This document shows, in pieces, positions 10,603-23,208 of a stretch of 64,000 nt of DNA. The notes beneath the pieces were generated by a model. It searched no databases, was not told the origin of the DNA, and worked only from the letters and a program-made list of their open reading frames with translations. This DNA comes from Paragonimus westermani (lineage: Eukaryota > Platyhelminthes > Trematoda > Plagiorchiida > Troglotrematidae). The translations under genes were made by a program, and so were the position numbers. Every line of letters starts with the position of its first letter. The first letter of the stretch is position 1. The stretch is from assembly GCA_008508345.1 (NCBI GenBank), contig QNGE01002397.1, forward strand, positions 7,282 through 71,281. The letters are read 5' to 3'.

Positions 10603-11413
10603 CTGCAGGAAAATCAGTAAGTGATATAATTAGTTTTAGGCGAATGCTGTTCTACATTTCTAAAACCACAATATTTGTCGCAGTTCCGTTTACCAAATCG
10701 CACTTTCCTATTGACCACTTGTAGGTGTTTTTAATTTTTAATACCTCCGGTTCCCCTTACATGAGAAAAGTTCTACGCCTAATTGCTCTGGGAAAATCTA
10801 TCTGTATTGGACACTTCTTGAAATGTTCGTAGTTTAAATTTTCAAGGCACTAAGAAAATACTTCCGATCCTGGTCAGATTTTTGTTCTTTTATCTCAACA
10901 CCAATTTGTTCCGAAAAACCGGCAATGCTGTTTACCTAAAATCGAGTGGTTGTTGACTTTTAAACTATTTTCCCGCGTGACCTTCATCAATAAACTGAAC
11001 AGAGGTAGGTAGCTGTCTGCAATTCGCCTGACACCAAGGAAATACCACGTGATGCTTCTGTCACCGAACCTTCTTATGATTTGAATTCGCCTGTTTCAGA
11101 AGTTCCATCAACTGAGCAGGCGCAGACAAAAAATCTTAGCTTCTAAACCAGAAGCACCCCCATCAACACAAAATCAGCGACTTTCATATATGCTACGGTT
11201 ATTGAAATGACTGAACACTAGGTTATCGTTGTTTAATTAGAGTAGTTACACTGTGTATAATACAGATTAAAGTGTAATTTTGCTGGCCTACTTGATTTGT
11301 TATTGAGACAACGTGGACGATAGTTGCGGGTTTGTGCTAAGTAAAATTGCGATAATAACTGTCTTTTGAAATACTACGTAAGTTTAGTAGCATGAACTGT
11401 ATCCCCAACTTAC

Positions 11414-11474
11414 TTTGCCTTGTCTGTTCCTTTGTGCTTCACTACAGGCCCCCGGTTACGCTGAGTAGCAGCAT
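11414..11474 (-). CDS. Exon-like segment, unidentified
   Basis: On the minus strand a strong acceptor (TCATTCCTCTGCACAG) is followed by 61 nt and a consensus donor (GCAAA|GTAAGT). Only one of the three frames is open, reading AATQRNRGPVVKHKGTDKA, which is basic and hydrophilic. It lies about 800 bp upstream of the terminal-exon candidate on the same strand, so both may belong to one gene. It leaves two bases of a split codon, which does not match the phase of that exon, so an intermediate exon would be needed. The region 10943-11150 has open frames on both strands and could hold it, but I could not decide a frame. Confidence 0.3.
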
Positions 11475-11639
11475 CTGTGCAGAGGAATGAGTACAATGAT
11501 AAAACCCATTCCAAAGTACGCGGTCAGTGGACGTGGGACTGCTTATGATTGGTGGTTTACTCTAGCACATTGCAACTCTGTATATATGCGGATGAGAATA
11601 CGATGTATTTCTGCCTTTCCCGGTATGTGATGTGTAGTA

Positions 11640-11955
11640 GAGGACTTTGGTTCTTCACGCATTCTGATTGACTGTCCAGTTGGCGCCCTTTCGAGACGGC
11701 ACTAGAACCGAGTTTTGCTCTCATTAGGGCTCGTCACTAGTGCATATCCTCGCCAGGGCCAGGACCAGAACTCAGGCCACGCTTTCGTGAAGCTACCATG
11801 TGGACCACTGACCTCACATTAGACAAGACCGAGTTACCATATATGAACGCTCAACCACTTTCGCTTGAGGGTAATGATCACAAAAGTGGCCCACTGGGGT
11901 GTCTGTGAGAATGCGACAGCTGTGACTCGTTGTAGGTGATGTTCAATCTAGGTGA
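11640..11955 (-). mobile_element. Diverged copy of the hammerhead element family
   Basis: On the minus strand the order is the same as at 8.2 kb: a CAAGCGAAAGTGGTTGAGC motif, a tRNA-like block with the GTGAGGTCAGTGG A-box region, GGATATGCACTA, a hammerhead relic, then a diverged tail. Outer sequence (GAATGCGACAGCTGTGACT and GATGTTCAATC) corresponds weakly to the terminal repeat. It lies just upstream of the exon-like segment at 11.4 kb. Confidence 0.6.
11699..11743 (-). ncRNA. Hammerhead ribozyme relic, type I
   Basis: Stem I arms GCACTA and TAGTGC are intact and the stem II arms are near-intact. The core reads GTGACGA instead of CTGATGA, and AAA replaces GAA. Stem III begins with the canonical A (ACTC). 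It is inactive by consensus, with mutations different from those of the other copies. Confidence 0.6.
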
Positions 11956-12669
11956 TACACATTTCTTACTAGCTTGTGACTTTATCATGTTCCGATTAGG
12001 AAACTTTGGAAATTCTGTGTGCTGTCACCTGTAATCGACTACGTTCGGTTGTGCCAGTCCGGATTGTTAAGAAGAGACAGTTACTGTCGAAATTCGACGC
12101 AAATTAAGATGGCTAACACCACAGACGGCAGTAATCTTTCTCCTAATCAGTTAACACAGTCCACGCGTTAGAAATCTCAGGTTATTTGATGTATTGTCAC
12201 AGTTTTTATACAAATCTCAGTTTCATATCATTGGGCATGAATATGCTCAATTGTGACTAAGATTTCAGCAGCCACAGCAATAACGGAAGGTATGTCGCAT
12301 ACCGGCTCGCTGTAGGAAGGTGGTTAGTGTCTCACAGTACACTTACAACGTAAGTAAGAATTGAGATTGTCCATCAAGACTTGTGTGCATCACTTAATGA
12401 ACTCCTAGTGCAGGAGTTGAAGAAATTCCTATAGGCTAGGCATAACTAGTTGACTGTATGCAAAATATCGTAAACGAAAACATTCTGATTCTTGTCGAAA
12501 TTTTAATTGTGAAGAGGAGGATACTTCATGTTAATTTTATCCGTTCGAGCAGGAATCTGCACCTCAGCCCCTGTGTTTTTGAAACTGGCGTGTTATTTTA
12601 AGTGGTGTTCAATTTGAGAGAATCTGTATCCTCGGAATTCAGTCCACTATATATATTGTACAGTTGGTT

Positions 12670-13025
12670 CAATGAAATTCTTGAATTGCCCTGATCGTGG
12701 GGTAATCAACTGGAGTTGACCGAACACTTACTGTGTACCCTATCGGGCAGTCTGAACGTCCATCACGCAGGGTTGTCGTTGGGCTTTTATTTACGGTTAA
12801 TCGCCCACGTCTAGTGTGAATTTACTGAAGTTGTGGTTAACGGGATAATCTCATAAAGTCGGGATTCACAGTGTAGATATTGGATTGGAGACAAAGATTA
12901 CCACTGATGAGCTTTAGTAATGGCGCAACCCGAGTCTAGTGCATCCCTACGAAGTGCATCTGTCGAAAGGCTTATCTGAGTGCGAGGATTTTAATCGAAT
13001 GTGGATGGTATTCAGTTTGAAATAA
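12670..13025 (+). mobile_element. Diverged copy of the hammerhead element family with the alternative 5' module
   Basis: The 5' part (CCTGATCGTGGGGTAATCAACTGG and following) aligns with the 5' part of the 28.7-kb copy rather than with the inverted arm of the 8.2-kb copy. A worn tRNA-like region, a hammerhead relic (about 12898-12942) and a tail (ATCGAATGTGGATGGTATTCAG) matching the family terminus follow. In the hammerhead CTGATGA is intact at 12904-12910, but GAA has become GCA and one stem I arm is damaged. Confidence 0.55.
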
Positions 13026-13029
13026 TCTG

Positions 13030-16000
13030 AATCCATGAAACCCAATCCAAATTTTATCCTTGATGGCTAGGATAAATTCACGAATTTGTATTCCGGCCCG
13101 TATGTTGTAACTTGCGTTTAGCACGTATATTACGACGACATTCTGCTCTTTACAAAACTTCTTTTGGGATTTCACTCAGAATATTTTGTCGTGATGCTAC
13201 TTATGCGACATTATCCAGAAAATCTGCACCGTCATTAAAGAATCCTTTTGTTTAGAATGCGATTTCATGTGGTTTTTTAATGGTTTATTAGTAAAATGGA
13301 AAAGTTTAAAAATCTCGCTGCCAGATCTGAAAAGAACCAAAAGGAAGCAAGAGGGCAACCATCGATCATTACGAAATTTAGGTCGATATCAACAGACTGT
13401 CACTCATTAATAAATTGAGTCGTTTGAGGCAGCATCTGGTGGTTCGCAAAACACGTTTATAGATTTATATTTCGCCTCAAAACCTCTAATGCTTCATACG
13501 CAAGCGAATTAGAGTAAATCTAGTTACAGGTTTTATTGTACAACTAAACAAATGGATGTGTGTCATAATGGTGACCTGGAAGATGATCATGATATACATG
13601 TGTAAGCTTCAAACACTGTTAATTCGTGTTGCATAAAATAACACGTAGCGCACTGGGTAATTATTTCGTAGTATTAACAATAATTATGGAGCAACCGTTT
13701 TTAGAAATAAAGTGTAAAAGTGGTATCTCAAACCAACTTTTAGACAACAGTGCGTACACATATGCACAATTTCTAATTAAGTTTTTCTGATACACCGTTT
13801 AGATCACTGGATTGAACGTTCACCAGCTTACGTAGCTACCTCTCCAATGGCTCTACTTGTTTACAAATCATTCTGATGGAGACCACGGCCACGGCTGAAC
13901 AGCTAAGCATTAGGTTGTAGTGAAGCAGCATACTAGTGCGACGAACTGAAAACGATCATGTATATAGTGAATCATAATGATAATGTTCGAATACGCGTCC
14001 ACATACATTTACTCCGTCGATCGTTTGTTCTGTAGAGATAGCGTAATATACGACATAAACTGTTTACCACACAGCAGGGGGAAAACGAGGTACAAGTAGT
14101 TATAAACTGACCATTAAGTAGCGACAAATGAAACATCACTGTCAGCGTCCAACTACTGTATGACACTACATAATTTGAATTATAAATCTAATTAAGCGCT
14201 TTCTTCGCAATGATAAGTAGAAATGCTTGAAGGGTTTGGTTTCTTCTGGAAATTCGTGTAATCAAGATAGCCTAAAACAATCCATTCCGTATATTTCCAC
14301 TTTAACAGTAAACAAAGATTTTTTTAGTCCTTCACACTGTACACATTTAGTGTACTGTTGTGAGTTTTCAACGGATCGCCAACAAATCTCTTGCATCATC
14401 CCGAAATAACATCAGCAGATGTGTGAGGAAATGGTTAATACTCACGTTGCTATTGAGATTACTTAATGACACCAACAACAGTAACTTTACTAACTATGCA
14501 GCAATTGCACTTACTGTTGCCGTTAGTTTTTTATGGCAAAGCTCTTGTTTCTATTTAAAGATTCAATAGTCTTATCCAAAATACACCAGAAACACACAGC
14601 TCAATAAACCTTCCTGATTTGAACGACGTACGTCTTGCGGTAACACTAAATAATGTGGAATGATGGAGTGGGTAGACAATTTGATAAACATCTTCGTAGA
14701 AAGAACATAGTTTGTTAAACCCATTTCTGTGCAAAACATAAGCTAATTTAACTAGACTGCAATTTTAGTCCGAAGTCAAATCAATTCGGTCGAAGGAGTT
14801 ACATGTTTATTTTTTGTTGGTAATTTAATTCTGTAGTTGATAATCTATCCGTCTTATTCACACAGAACTTTTCAACCAAACAAACGGGTGTCACGGACTG
14901 CTATAGAAATTACTGACCACTGTGTCACTGTTTCAAACCAGTAAATGAGGCTAAGCGATTTTACATAAAAATTCTACTGGGCCTTATATCAAATCAATGA
15001 CGTATTGCTCAACACGCTTGGTTCACTAAAACGTGTCCGGTAGTTTAATCTCGGTTGTGACACCGATAAGTATTACTAATGAGCTGTAACGAGAGATAAC
15101 CACGTGTGATGGTTCTTTTTGAAGGAGGTTGCAGGAGTCTACCTACGAGGGTGCAACTACTGCGATAAATCATGTGTGATTTTCAATTTACGGTGACCAA
15201 AATCCACCATCAATTACTCGTGGTTAACTAATCGAACACCGTGTAGTACCCACACCGTTTGTCATTTTGGATGAACTATTCACGTTTGGTCCGTCCGTTT
15301 AGTTTAATTCGCAATTTTCTCGTGGTTATGTGTTACTGATCTGCCATATGGCTTGTCAATTTCTGGACAGTGTGCTTCGCATCTGCGGCGTTTACGCGTC
15401 CTATCAGTTGTCACCTGACATCCGACTGGTTCCCTGTTCGTCCCTCCTAACTGCCTGTATGACCGTCGTAAGAGTTTTCGTGTTTGAACCAGTTGCATGT
15501 TTATACTGAATTTCAAACGGAAACTCCCGGTTTTTATTATTCAGGTTGTCGTTTTTGTCGTGTCTGTCAATCCGGCCCAAAGTTTAAGCCTGATGAAGCG
15601 TTCAAAGTGTTTTTGTTTACGTTCGCCGTTCTCCTAAATTTTTATTGTATTTGACCGCCGATTTAACTTCAGACAGCCAGGCAGAACAGAAGAATTCCAA
15701 ATAATGACACTGTTTACGAGAAACAACACACAAAGCACTCACACTCTCTCATCGCGTCTTTTGCTGGAAAAAAAATGCATTTACGAATCACTGTACAAAG
15801 TTGTCACCGCAACAATAATACATTGTTCTATGTCGATCATTCCTTCCTAAGTTATGTACAGTTTGACCAGAGAAACTCACACTTCCAACGTTCACCGACA
15901 TCTCTGTAGTATAGTTGCTGTAAGTACCAGTCTTTTTGTGTTCAGCTGAAAAGCATGTTTACTTGTTCAGCTAAGAAAGCTAAATGGCCAGCCAACCTGG

Positions 16001-17290
16001 TTAGAACCATGTTTATTCTCGCACAGCCTTCTTCCTGACCCAAGCGGAAGTCGTAATTTAAATGCCAAAGTGTGATAGAGTTGGGGGTAAGCTTGCCAAT
16101 GCTTCGAATTAGTTATAGTCAAATGACAGTAAAAAATGGTTGCTAGGAGATTATTTACCGCAGTTTAGATGTCTGCCAACAATTTGTTACACCAAACATG
16201 CACGTTTCCAAAATATATTGATATCCCAAGTACTATTAATGAAGGTTTATCAACCGAGGTGTTTACCCAGGAGCTATTTTGTGTTCACCAACCTAATGAA
16301 TACCATACTTAGTTGATCCACAGTGATTTCATGAATGTTTACATCGATGGGTTTCAGTTGTCTTGTGCTATCAAGCAAAGCCGTCCACGATGCTGTAAGG
16401 TTGAATTCATTAGTTCTGTTTTCATCTCATTCAACCGAAAGTACAAGAGACAAGAATGTCTGCTGTAAGTCCGAGGTAAAGCTTCGGTAGGCGTATGTTT
16501 TCTGGTAAATGGACGATTAGTAGAACGGCTTCTGCTTGACGTCCTACAAATACATCACATTTTGCTGTCTGGTTTCCCCAAAGTACTCAGAAAAGATTGA
16601 TATTGGTGGTGATACACAGATAACCAATTTCAATAAGTTGACAAAGCGTAAGTTCTCTCATCCGTGTATGAGTGTGGTAATTACGTCAGCTAAACAAGCT
16701 GCAACGAACGTGTAGCCAACTCTGGCTGAAATCACGTGAAACAACATCACCTGCCGGTCAATGTTGCAAAGCTGTATTGGTAAAGGTCTTGGAGATTTTC
16801 CAAGTCATCCCAAATATGCAAGTAGACAGGTACCTTTACTAGTAATCAACACCAAGCAACGTCTGAAGGTATTCTAGAGTGGCCAAAAACTACACCGCTC
16901 GGCGTTAATTCAGCAAAAAGTGGACCAGACATTCTTGCCAAAATGTCAATTGTATCGCTGGTTCGCTGTCCTCCATACGTTCTCAGATAGTTATAGAAAG
17001 CCTGTTTGGTACGTAATGTACTTTCCTATTGCAATCAAAAGTCCGACAGTTTTAAGTACAGGCGATACAATCTCCAACACCATTCAATTCTGGAGAGGTA
17101 TAGTTTAACGAATGCCAGCCAAAAAACTAACACAAAACAAGTGGAAATATCACACATATTCATCCGGTCTATTTGTTTAAAAATATTGGCTTCTGTAACA
17201 TACTCTATTTGATTTCATCCATTTATTGTCAAAAAACCGCAATAAAATTCTTACTAATATCGTTTATTGGATTATAACAAGCTGCTGTTA
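13030..17290. other. No recognisable feature
   Basis: Only short frames without motifs on either strand. I see no tRNA-like boxes, terminal repeats or retroelement signatures in these 4.2 kb. Confidence 0.5.
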
Positions 17291-17329
17291 AAAAACATTT
17301 CCAGCCAACCTCTTATACATTTCATACTG

Positions 17330-17640
17330 ATATGACCAAGTTCATATTTCGAACGCTGCATTTTGCAGCGATTGGAAATATACATTCAGTTTGTACTAAC
17401 CCGTTTGCAGTTCGGTCTGTAAATTTTTCAAAGACCCTACAAAGTTGGAACAGTCGATCACGTCAGAAATTACTTTTGCTTGTGGGATACTTTAATAGCC
17501 GACATGTCGTGACAAACTTCACTGCATTTTTACAATCACTTCTTGCAAACTGTGAAAATTACCAAAGTAAACCGAAACCACAAAACACTAAAAAAATTTT
17601 GATTGTAAGTATTACTAAAGCTTTACCGCTGTGAGAACAA
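17330..17640 (+). pseudogene. Possible LINE endonuclease fragment
   Basis: One open frame contains LLLLVGYFNSRHVVTNFTAF, which resembles the catalytic-site block of APE-type LINE endonucleases (LVGDFNxPHxxW) with the key Asp replaced by Tyr. Some 450 bp downstream SGAQR...PPFLLYVN recalls the PQGSxLGPxLFLLYVND block of CR1-like reverse transcriptases, in broken frames. The evidence is two short motifs in the right order and no more, so a chance resemblance is possible. Confidence 0.3.
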
Positions 17641-17649
17641 TGAGAGGAT

Positions 17650-19750
17650 GGAAAGTGGTTTATTTTGACCTAGGTTTACTGGCGTCAGCACTGACTAGAA
17701 TATCAGCACAGTGTTCATCCGGTATGTACGTTTCACCAACGTACGACAAACCCGATTCAACATGAATAAATCGAGCTATTAGTGGACTAGTCACTTTGTG
17801 AGTCTAGAATGGGTCCGGCGTAAGTTCAGACGGAAATTGTAATTTGATCTGAAAGAGAAACTTGTTCGTGTCATCAAGGAAGTGCAAAGACCACAGAAGA
17901 TATGTGTACATATATATGTAGATCAGTTGTGTGCACCCTGAGTATTTCCACAAAGAATCTAAAGCTTTTGCATGAGGTGCAACTCCATGAGGTGTTTGGC
18001 TTTAAATGAAATGATCGTGCGGAATTATTCTGTTGACCCAATGACCCTTAATATGCAAACGTCTGGTGCTCAACGATGGTTTGCTCACTACTCCGCGAGA
18101 GGCGAGACAATTATTTGTCCCGCCGTTTCTACTTTATGTAAATCGGTGCTGAGAAATACGACTACGTCTTCTGAATACCGTTGAGTCAATATAAATGGCA
18201 CTTATATTGTTCCTGGTCATACGATCTTTGAACGTTCATCCAAAAGTTAGTCCCAGCTAATTTTCGGGATGAGACGCTTTCCTGGCAAGGGTTAGCTCCT
18301 ATGGTAAAGTGTTATTAACTTAATTGTTCTGACCTGCCTGATCGGTGTTTTGTATATGTAGGCTCTCAGTTTTGCATAACAAAGCGGCCTGTATGTCTGA
18401 TCACTCGTTGAAAAATATGAGGTCATTAACCACCGAACTTAGTGGTTTACCAGTTTAGCGAAAAATTCAAAGCGAATGAGCACGATGAACAGCAGCTCAC
18501 TTTCGGTTTTTTCTGAAGTGTGGGAAGGAATCCGCTTTTATACCACTTCGCCATTAATCTTTACTCAACTCTCACCACCTTTTGTAAGAAATACGATTAA
18601 TTAAAATGTACCCCAGATACAAAAATATGCTTAAAACCTACTTATCCAGATCACGCTTTCGAAATTTGCTTCGTATAAATTAGATATTGCGTTTTATCCT
18701 GAAGTGATCAAACGGCTTGAGAACAATGAACAACCGAATCTGGATGTATTCTGTGGTATGTTAATTTTCCTACGCATGCGGGTTTATAGCCATCATGGTC
18801 GCTCGAAGATCGCAGGAAAGAATGATCTATCTGCCCTGAAAACTCGCACACAGCTGATACACCAGTAATTACCGAGTGACTTCGGTTTCACGCATACCTT
18901 TTGTGTGAGAGGCATGCTACCGGAATGTGGACCATGTGCACATTATTGCTTCGGAAAGCTTTCATAAGTTGAGGAATTTTTCAAATTGCTGTACTACTGA
19001 CAAACAATATTTAGTAATCGATAATTTGAGAGTATCGTCCTGCGCTTTGACGTTAGCTACATCGCAAGAGGATTTGGGGAAGTATTAATCAACATTCTTT
19101 AATAACGCTCACTTTTCATATACGCAGAGTATGCTGAAACAAAATGGCATTATGATAGGCTTTTCTGACATTAATTATTAATCACCACGCTACCTTCTGT
19201 GACACAAATTTCTTAGCGATTTTAATATGAGAAGTAAACAATGAAAATATTATTGCTTCATAAATTGAAAAATTTACCGTCTTCAGCAGGAAGGAATATC
19301 GTACCTGGTGAGATAAAAATCGTTTAGTTGTTCTTGTGAGGACGTGCTTGAATGTTACATTGACACCATGTAAAGTGTTACGTCTTCCGAACTACCCAGT
19401 CGAGTACTAGTATTTTCAAATTGAGTTTAGATTGCTTGATCTTCCGGTGACAATGCTCAAACCCAGCTACTAAAATGTTAGTTCCGAATCTTACACAAAA
19501 TCCTCTCGAAAATCTTTCCTTGCTCATCGACTGTCAAGGTCCAGTGATCAAGTTTGCGGGCCACGATGATCGTAGTATGTTGATGCTTTTACAGCTAGTC
19601 CAATGTAACCTGAACACACACCACTGGAATACAGCGTTAAAGGGCTTAAAACAGCATCAGTTATAGCGCCAGAGAGTAAACCTGTGTAAGCTAAAGCTCC
19701 AAGTTGAATACATATTTGATTGCACCATCTGCATTCAGATAAGTGTTTGA
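17650..19750. other. No recognisable feature
   Basis: Except for the possible reverse-transcriptase trace near 18.05-18.2 kb noted with the LINE fragment, no motif, RNA or repeat could be supported. Confidence 0.45.
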
Positions 19751-19759
19751 GATAGCCAA

Positions 19760-19850
19760 CTTTCAAAGTTTGCCAACTGTAAAGGCTATTTGAATGCGAA
19801 GGTTGTGATCAAGTGTATGTGGTGTTCAGCTTGGGAAACGTTTACTAAAC
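19760..19850 (+). repeat. Terminal fragment of the hammerhead element family
   Basis: TTTGAATGCGAAGGTTGTGATCAAG and the following GTGGTGTTCAGCTTGG align with the family 3' terminus as seen at 29.07-29.12 kb. No tRNA-like or hammerhead segment is recognisable beside it, so this is a stub. Confidence 0.4.
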
Positions 19851-20620
19851 AATAAGAATTCATCTGAATATCAGTTTTTGGGTTCCTGAAATGAAAGCGT
19901 CAAATATAATGTTTCGTATTGGTTAATGACACTGCACACAGCCACTCCATATTGAACCAGCTGTATGTTTATGTTTGTTCAGTAATCCATGTTTGCAGTG
20001 CGACGCAGCAATAATGAAACTGGATCCAAGAACATCACTCAACGTGTGTGGGACAGGTATGAGGTGATTACTTGCAAGCAAAGTTAGGGGTCATTCGGCT
20101 GGCAGAAACTACCAGATTGCCACAGTTCCATCCTCTACTAATTTTTACACAGTCCAATAAAATTTGATCTGTAAAATGGTTAGCCTTATATCCTGCTAGA
20201 GCTATCTCAGTGCACATGTCCAACTCGTTTGAATAAATATTCGTCAGACTGCTGCGACTGCATTTTGAGTTAGTTAACTCATTCTATCGAACTGAAAGCA
20301 GTCACTATTCCAGTAGCTTTTACACACATGACCTACTGATATGGTTGTGTGCGCAGTGACCGATATTAAAAATTATAAGTGCGCTTTGTTTTGGAATTTT
20401 ATAAAAGTAACAGTCTAGTGAGTTTTTCTCGAAAATATATTTGGTGCATTTGATAATGTATAAGATAAATATAGAAACGATCTCGGATGTTTCATACTTA
20501 TTCAAATATATTTTTGAATTTGCATAAAAGATGATGATTACCAACGGAACTTGAAAGCGTAACTCTTGCATTCACTTAGTTCCAAAGAAAAATGAACTGT
20601 CTCGCTGCACAGAGTATTTG

Positions 20621-20798
20621 TGTGGTGGATTGCCAGGTCACGGCACCAGTGTAGCGAGAAGGCGTCCAATAAAGCACAATCTTTATTGTCCAAACCGCTA
20701 GTCACATGCGGCAGGTTTTCGAACGTACCTCCCCCCCACGTTGAGGTATTCGGCCGAGCGTTCGAAAACTCGCACCCCCGACCTGGCAATCCACCACA
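20621..20798. mobile_element. Foldback/MITE-like element, 178 bp
   Basis: A 19-bp perfect inverted terminal repeat (TGTGGTGGATTGCCAGGTC at 20621-20639; its complement at 20780-20798) encloses a GC-rich interior with a second internal inverted pair (GGTTTTCGAACG / CGTTCGAAAACT). TTTG flanks both ends (20617-20620 and 20799-20802), a possible 4-bp target duplication. It has no coding capacity, so a transposase would have to come from elsewhere; the superfamily is unknown. Confidence 0.65.
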
Positions 20799-20849
20799 TT
20801 TGTGCAATGAAAAATTTAAAAAATTAGACACATGCATTATATTTTTCTG

Positions 20850-22810
20850 AAGATAAACTTACACATTTTAGTGGGTACGGGTGCTATAAGAGAAAGTCAA
20901 CCGAACCCTGTCGTTTTCTGCAGGTACGCAAGTATCATTCGCTACACTGTCGTTCGCATGACATCGATGAATATCGCCGAACGAGTGTTATCCGATCACC
21001 TATTGAGGGAAGCCATTAATTGCTGATCGGAGAACATTTTAACAACTTCACAAACTTGTTCGCAACCACTCTAGTCCGTGTTATATTTTCATATGATATG
21101 ATCTTCAATTTGGTTACCTTTGCATGGTGAAATGACATTGACTAGCTGATAATGGATCCTAAAATGGGCGGTTGAGATTGTGACTATGTGAGAATGTGTT
21201 CCAAATTGCCAGGCGCTTTGTGCGATTTTCCCCTCTGACTTTGGAATCTCTTGAGGATTTCTGACAGTTTCAATTTGATTTGCTCTCTGGAAGTCAGGTG
21301 AGGGTATCTTTTCGAACACAGTTGATTTTTATGACTTAACATACGGACAGTTTTGATGGTGAACAGTTAGAAAATTTTCCAGCAGCTAAGGTAATTTTGA
21401 TCTGTAGCATCCACTTAAGAAAGCTTACGTGCGTTTTGCAAATAGGCTGGTTGCACAGGAAATGAATGTATCAATAAAAAGGTCAAGAATTTTCAACGTC
21501 CTGTGTTAAGCGAGCAACATTATGACAAAGCATTATTTGCTAAATAGAATATAATCTTGAAAACGTAATATCAGTGAGTTTCCAAATGAACAGCCATTTT
21601 TCAAATGCATGAGGTTTGAGTGTGTTTAGTTTGCTTGGTTTTATTCAATACTCTGTTTTATTTATAAACGATTTATGTGATATTAATTTCTGTCCGCGTC
21701 ATTTCCTCTGCGCTTCCTGTAGTGACTTGCAACACATATTAAAAGCCGTCTTTTGTTTTATGTTTTCGGAAGATGCCTAGGTATACAATAAAAAATGATC
21801 CAATGATTCAACAATTGTGAATTTCCATTTGTGTAGTTTATTCATTTGTTTGTCCGCAGGTTAACTATAGTAGCCTAGTAAGGTGCAATACGTCGTTTGC
21901 GGATGTATTTACACACAGTTCATTCAAACTCGGTGAAGAAACATATTAGAAAACCAGTGAGCGAAGTAACGATTGCGAAACATTGGAATAATAAGCCAGT
22001 TTGTGATAAAATTTACCTATTTCCTCCGTTCTGGCAATTGCTGAATGTAAAATGCATTATTTGTTGAGAACTTTAAGTGATTAAGTTGCATAACTACTGA
22101 ATGTCCATAAGGATGGAATATTTATGTATGCAGCGATCAGCTATATTGTTATAAATTCATTTGATGGACAGCATAAAAGTTTTTGTCATTCATGCAAACA
22201 GAGCTCATGACTATTGATAAAATTGGCCACACTTCCAGTTGCATCCGTTGCAGTTGACGTGATGCCCAGAATTCAGATATCTCCAGTCAAACTACCTAAA
22301 CTTAACGCATATCAGGTTGTTTTTTGTGAATACAGAACGATCAGTTGTAACGCCTCATTTGTACGGAAAAACAGTACACCACCTGCTGGAGGAACTTGGG
22401 ATTGTGTATTCCACGCTTTTGCTTTCTATCCTAACTGCATTTTTTGACCGTTATTCTAGAGCTTAACGGGTTAGTTATTATACCCTTATTTCAAAAACGA
22501 GTTCCAATTTTGAACTATAGAGTATATGTCTGGGTTTAATATGGTACACATGAGAACATCAGAATTTTTCGTTAGCTTGACGATGTTAGAGGAATGAAAA
22601 AACAATCAGAACAAAGAAATCAAAACCAATTGTTCAAAATTTACACGTGATTCGAGTTATAGAATTGAAGGTACACTCGAGTTATAAGCATGATTTTACA
22701 GTTATGAGAACAATAGAACCATAGTCTAATGCCTAGGGTTGGCTAACTGCCTCGATTTTGACAGCAACAGATCAAAAACATTGTAAATCACTGAGTTCCC
22801 TTGATCCAGT
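20850..22810. other. No recognisable feature
   Basis: AT-rich DNA with short frames only; nothing supportable on either strand. Confidence 0.5.
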
Positions 22811-22813
22811 TCC

Positions 22814-23208
22814 TCGCGAGATGTTTACATTTCGTTTACTCTCTTCAGTCACGAACGTAAAAAAAACTAGAATATATAGGACATGCGGTTAGCAACACAA
22901 TGGAAACATTCAACCATTGGGTTTACATGAAACAAAGACTGTCGTCAGTTCCAGGGCAGAAAAACTGCTTGAGTCAACAGTTTATGCACACACAAAGCCG
23001 GACGGTGAGTATTGATCAACATCGCCTCGGAGTAAGTGGGCAACTTGGGGTTCTTATTACGTAACAGAACTAGAAACGAGCTGCCGGGTCAACAACGTGA
23101 CCTGTTTCCATGACTGTTTCTTATTGTGTTGCTAACCGCATGTCCTATATACTCTAATGTTTTACGTTCGTGACTGAAGAGAGTAAACGAAATGTTAACA
23201 TCTCGCGA
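22814..23208. mobile_element. MITE-like element with long inverted terminal repeats, 395 bp
   Basis: The left arm 22814-22901 and the right arm 23123-23208 are inverted repeats of about 87 bp with a handful of mismatches and small indels. Both begin TCGCGAGATGTT and share TTTCGTTTACTCTCTTCAG further in. Weaker pairing continues inward. The 220-bp centre is non-coding. No convincing target duplication flanks it. The outermost TCGCGA is itself palindromic, which blurs the exact end. Confidence 0.75.

Noticed and set aside
11019..11143. Plus-strand frame starting PDTKEIPRDASVTEPSYD with a stop after 40 codons
   Set aside because: Protein-like, but no acceptor fits its phase, and the minus strand is open over the same bases, so strand and frame could not be decided.
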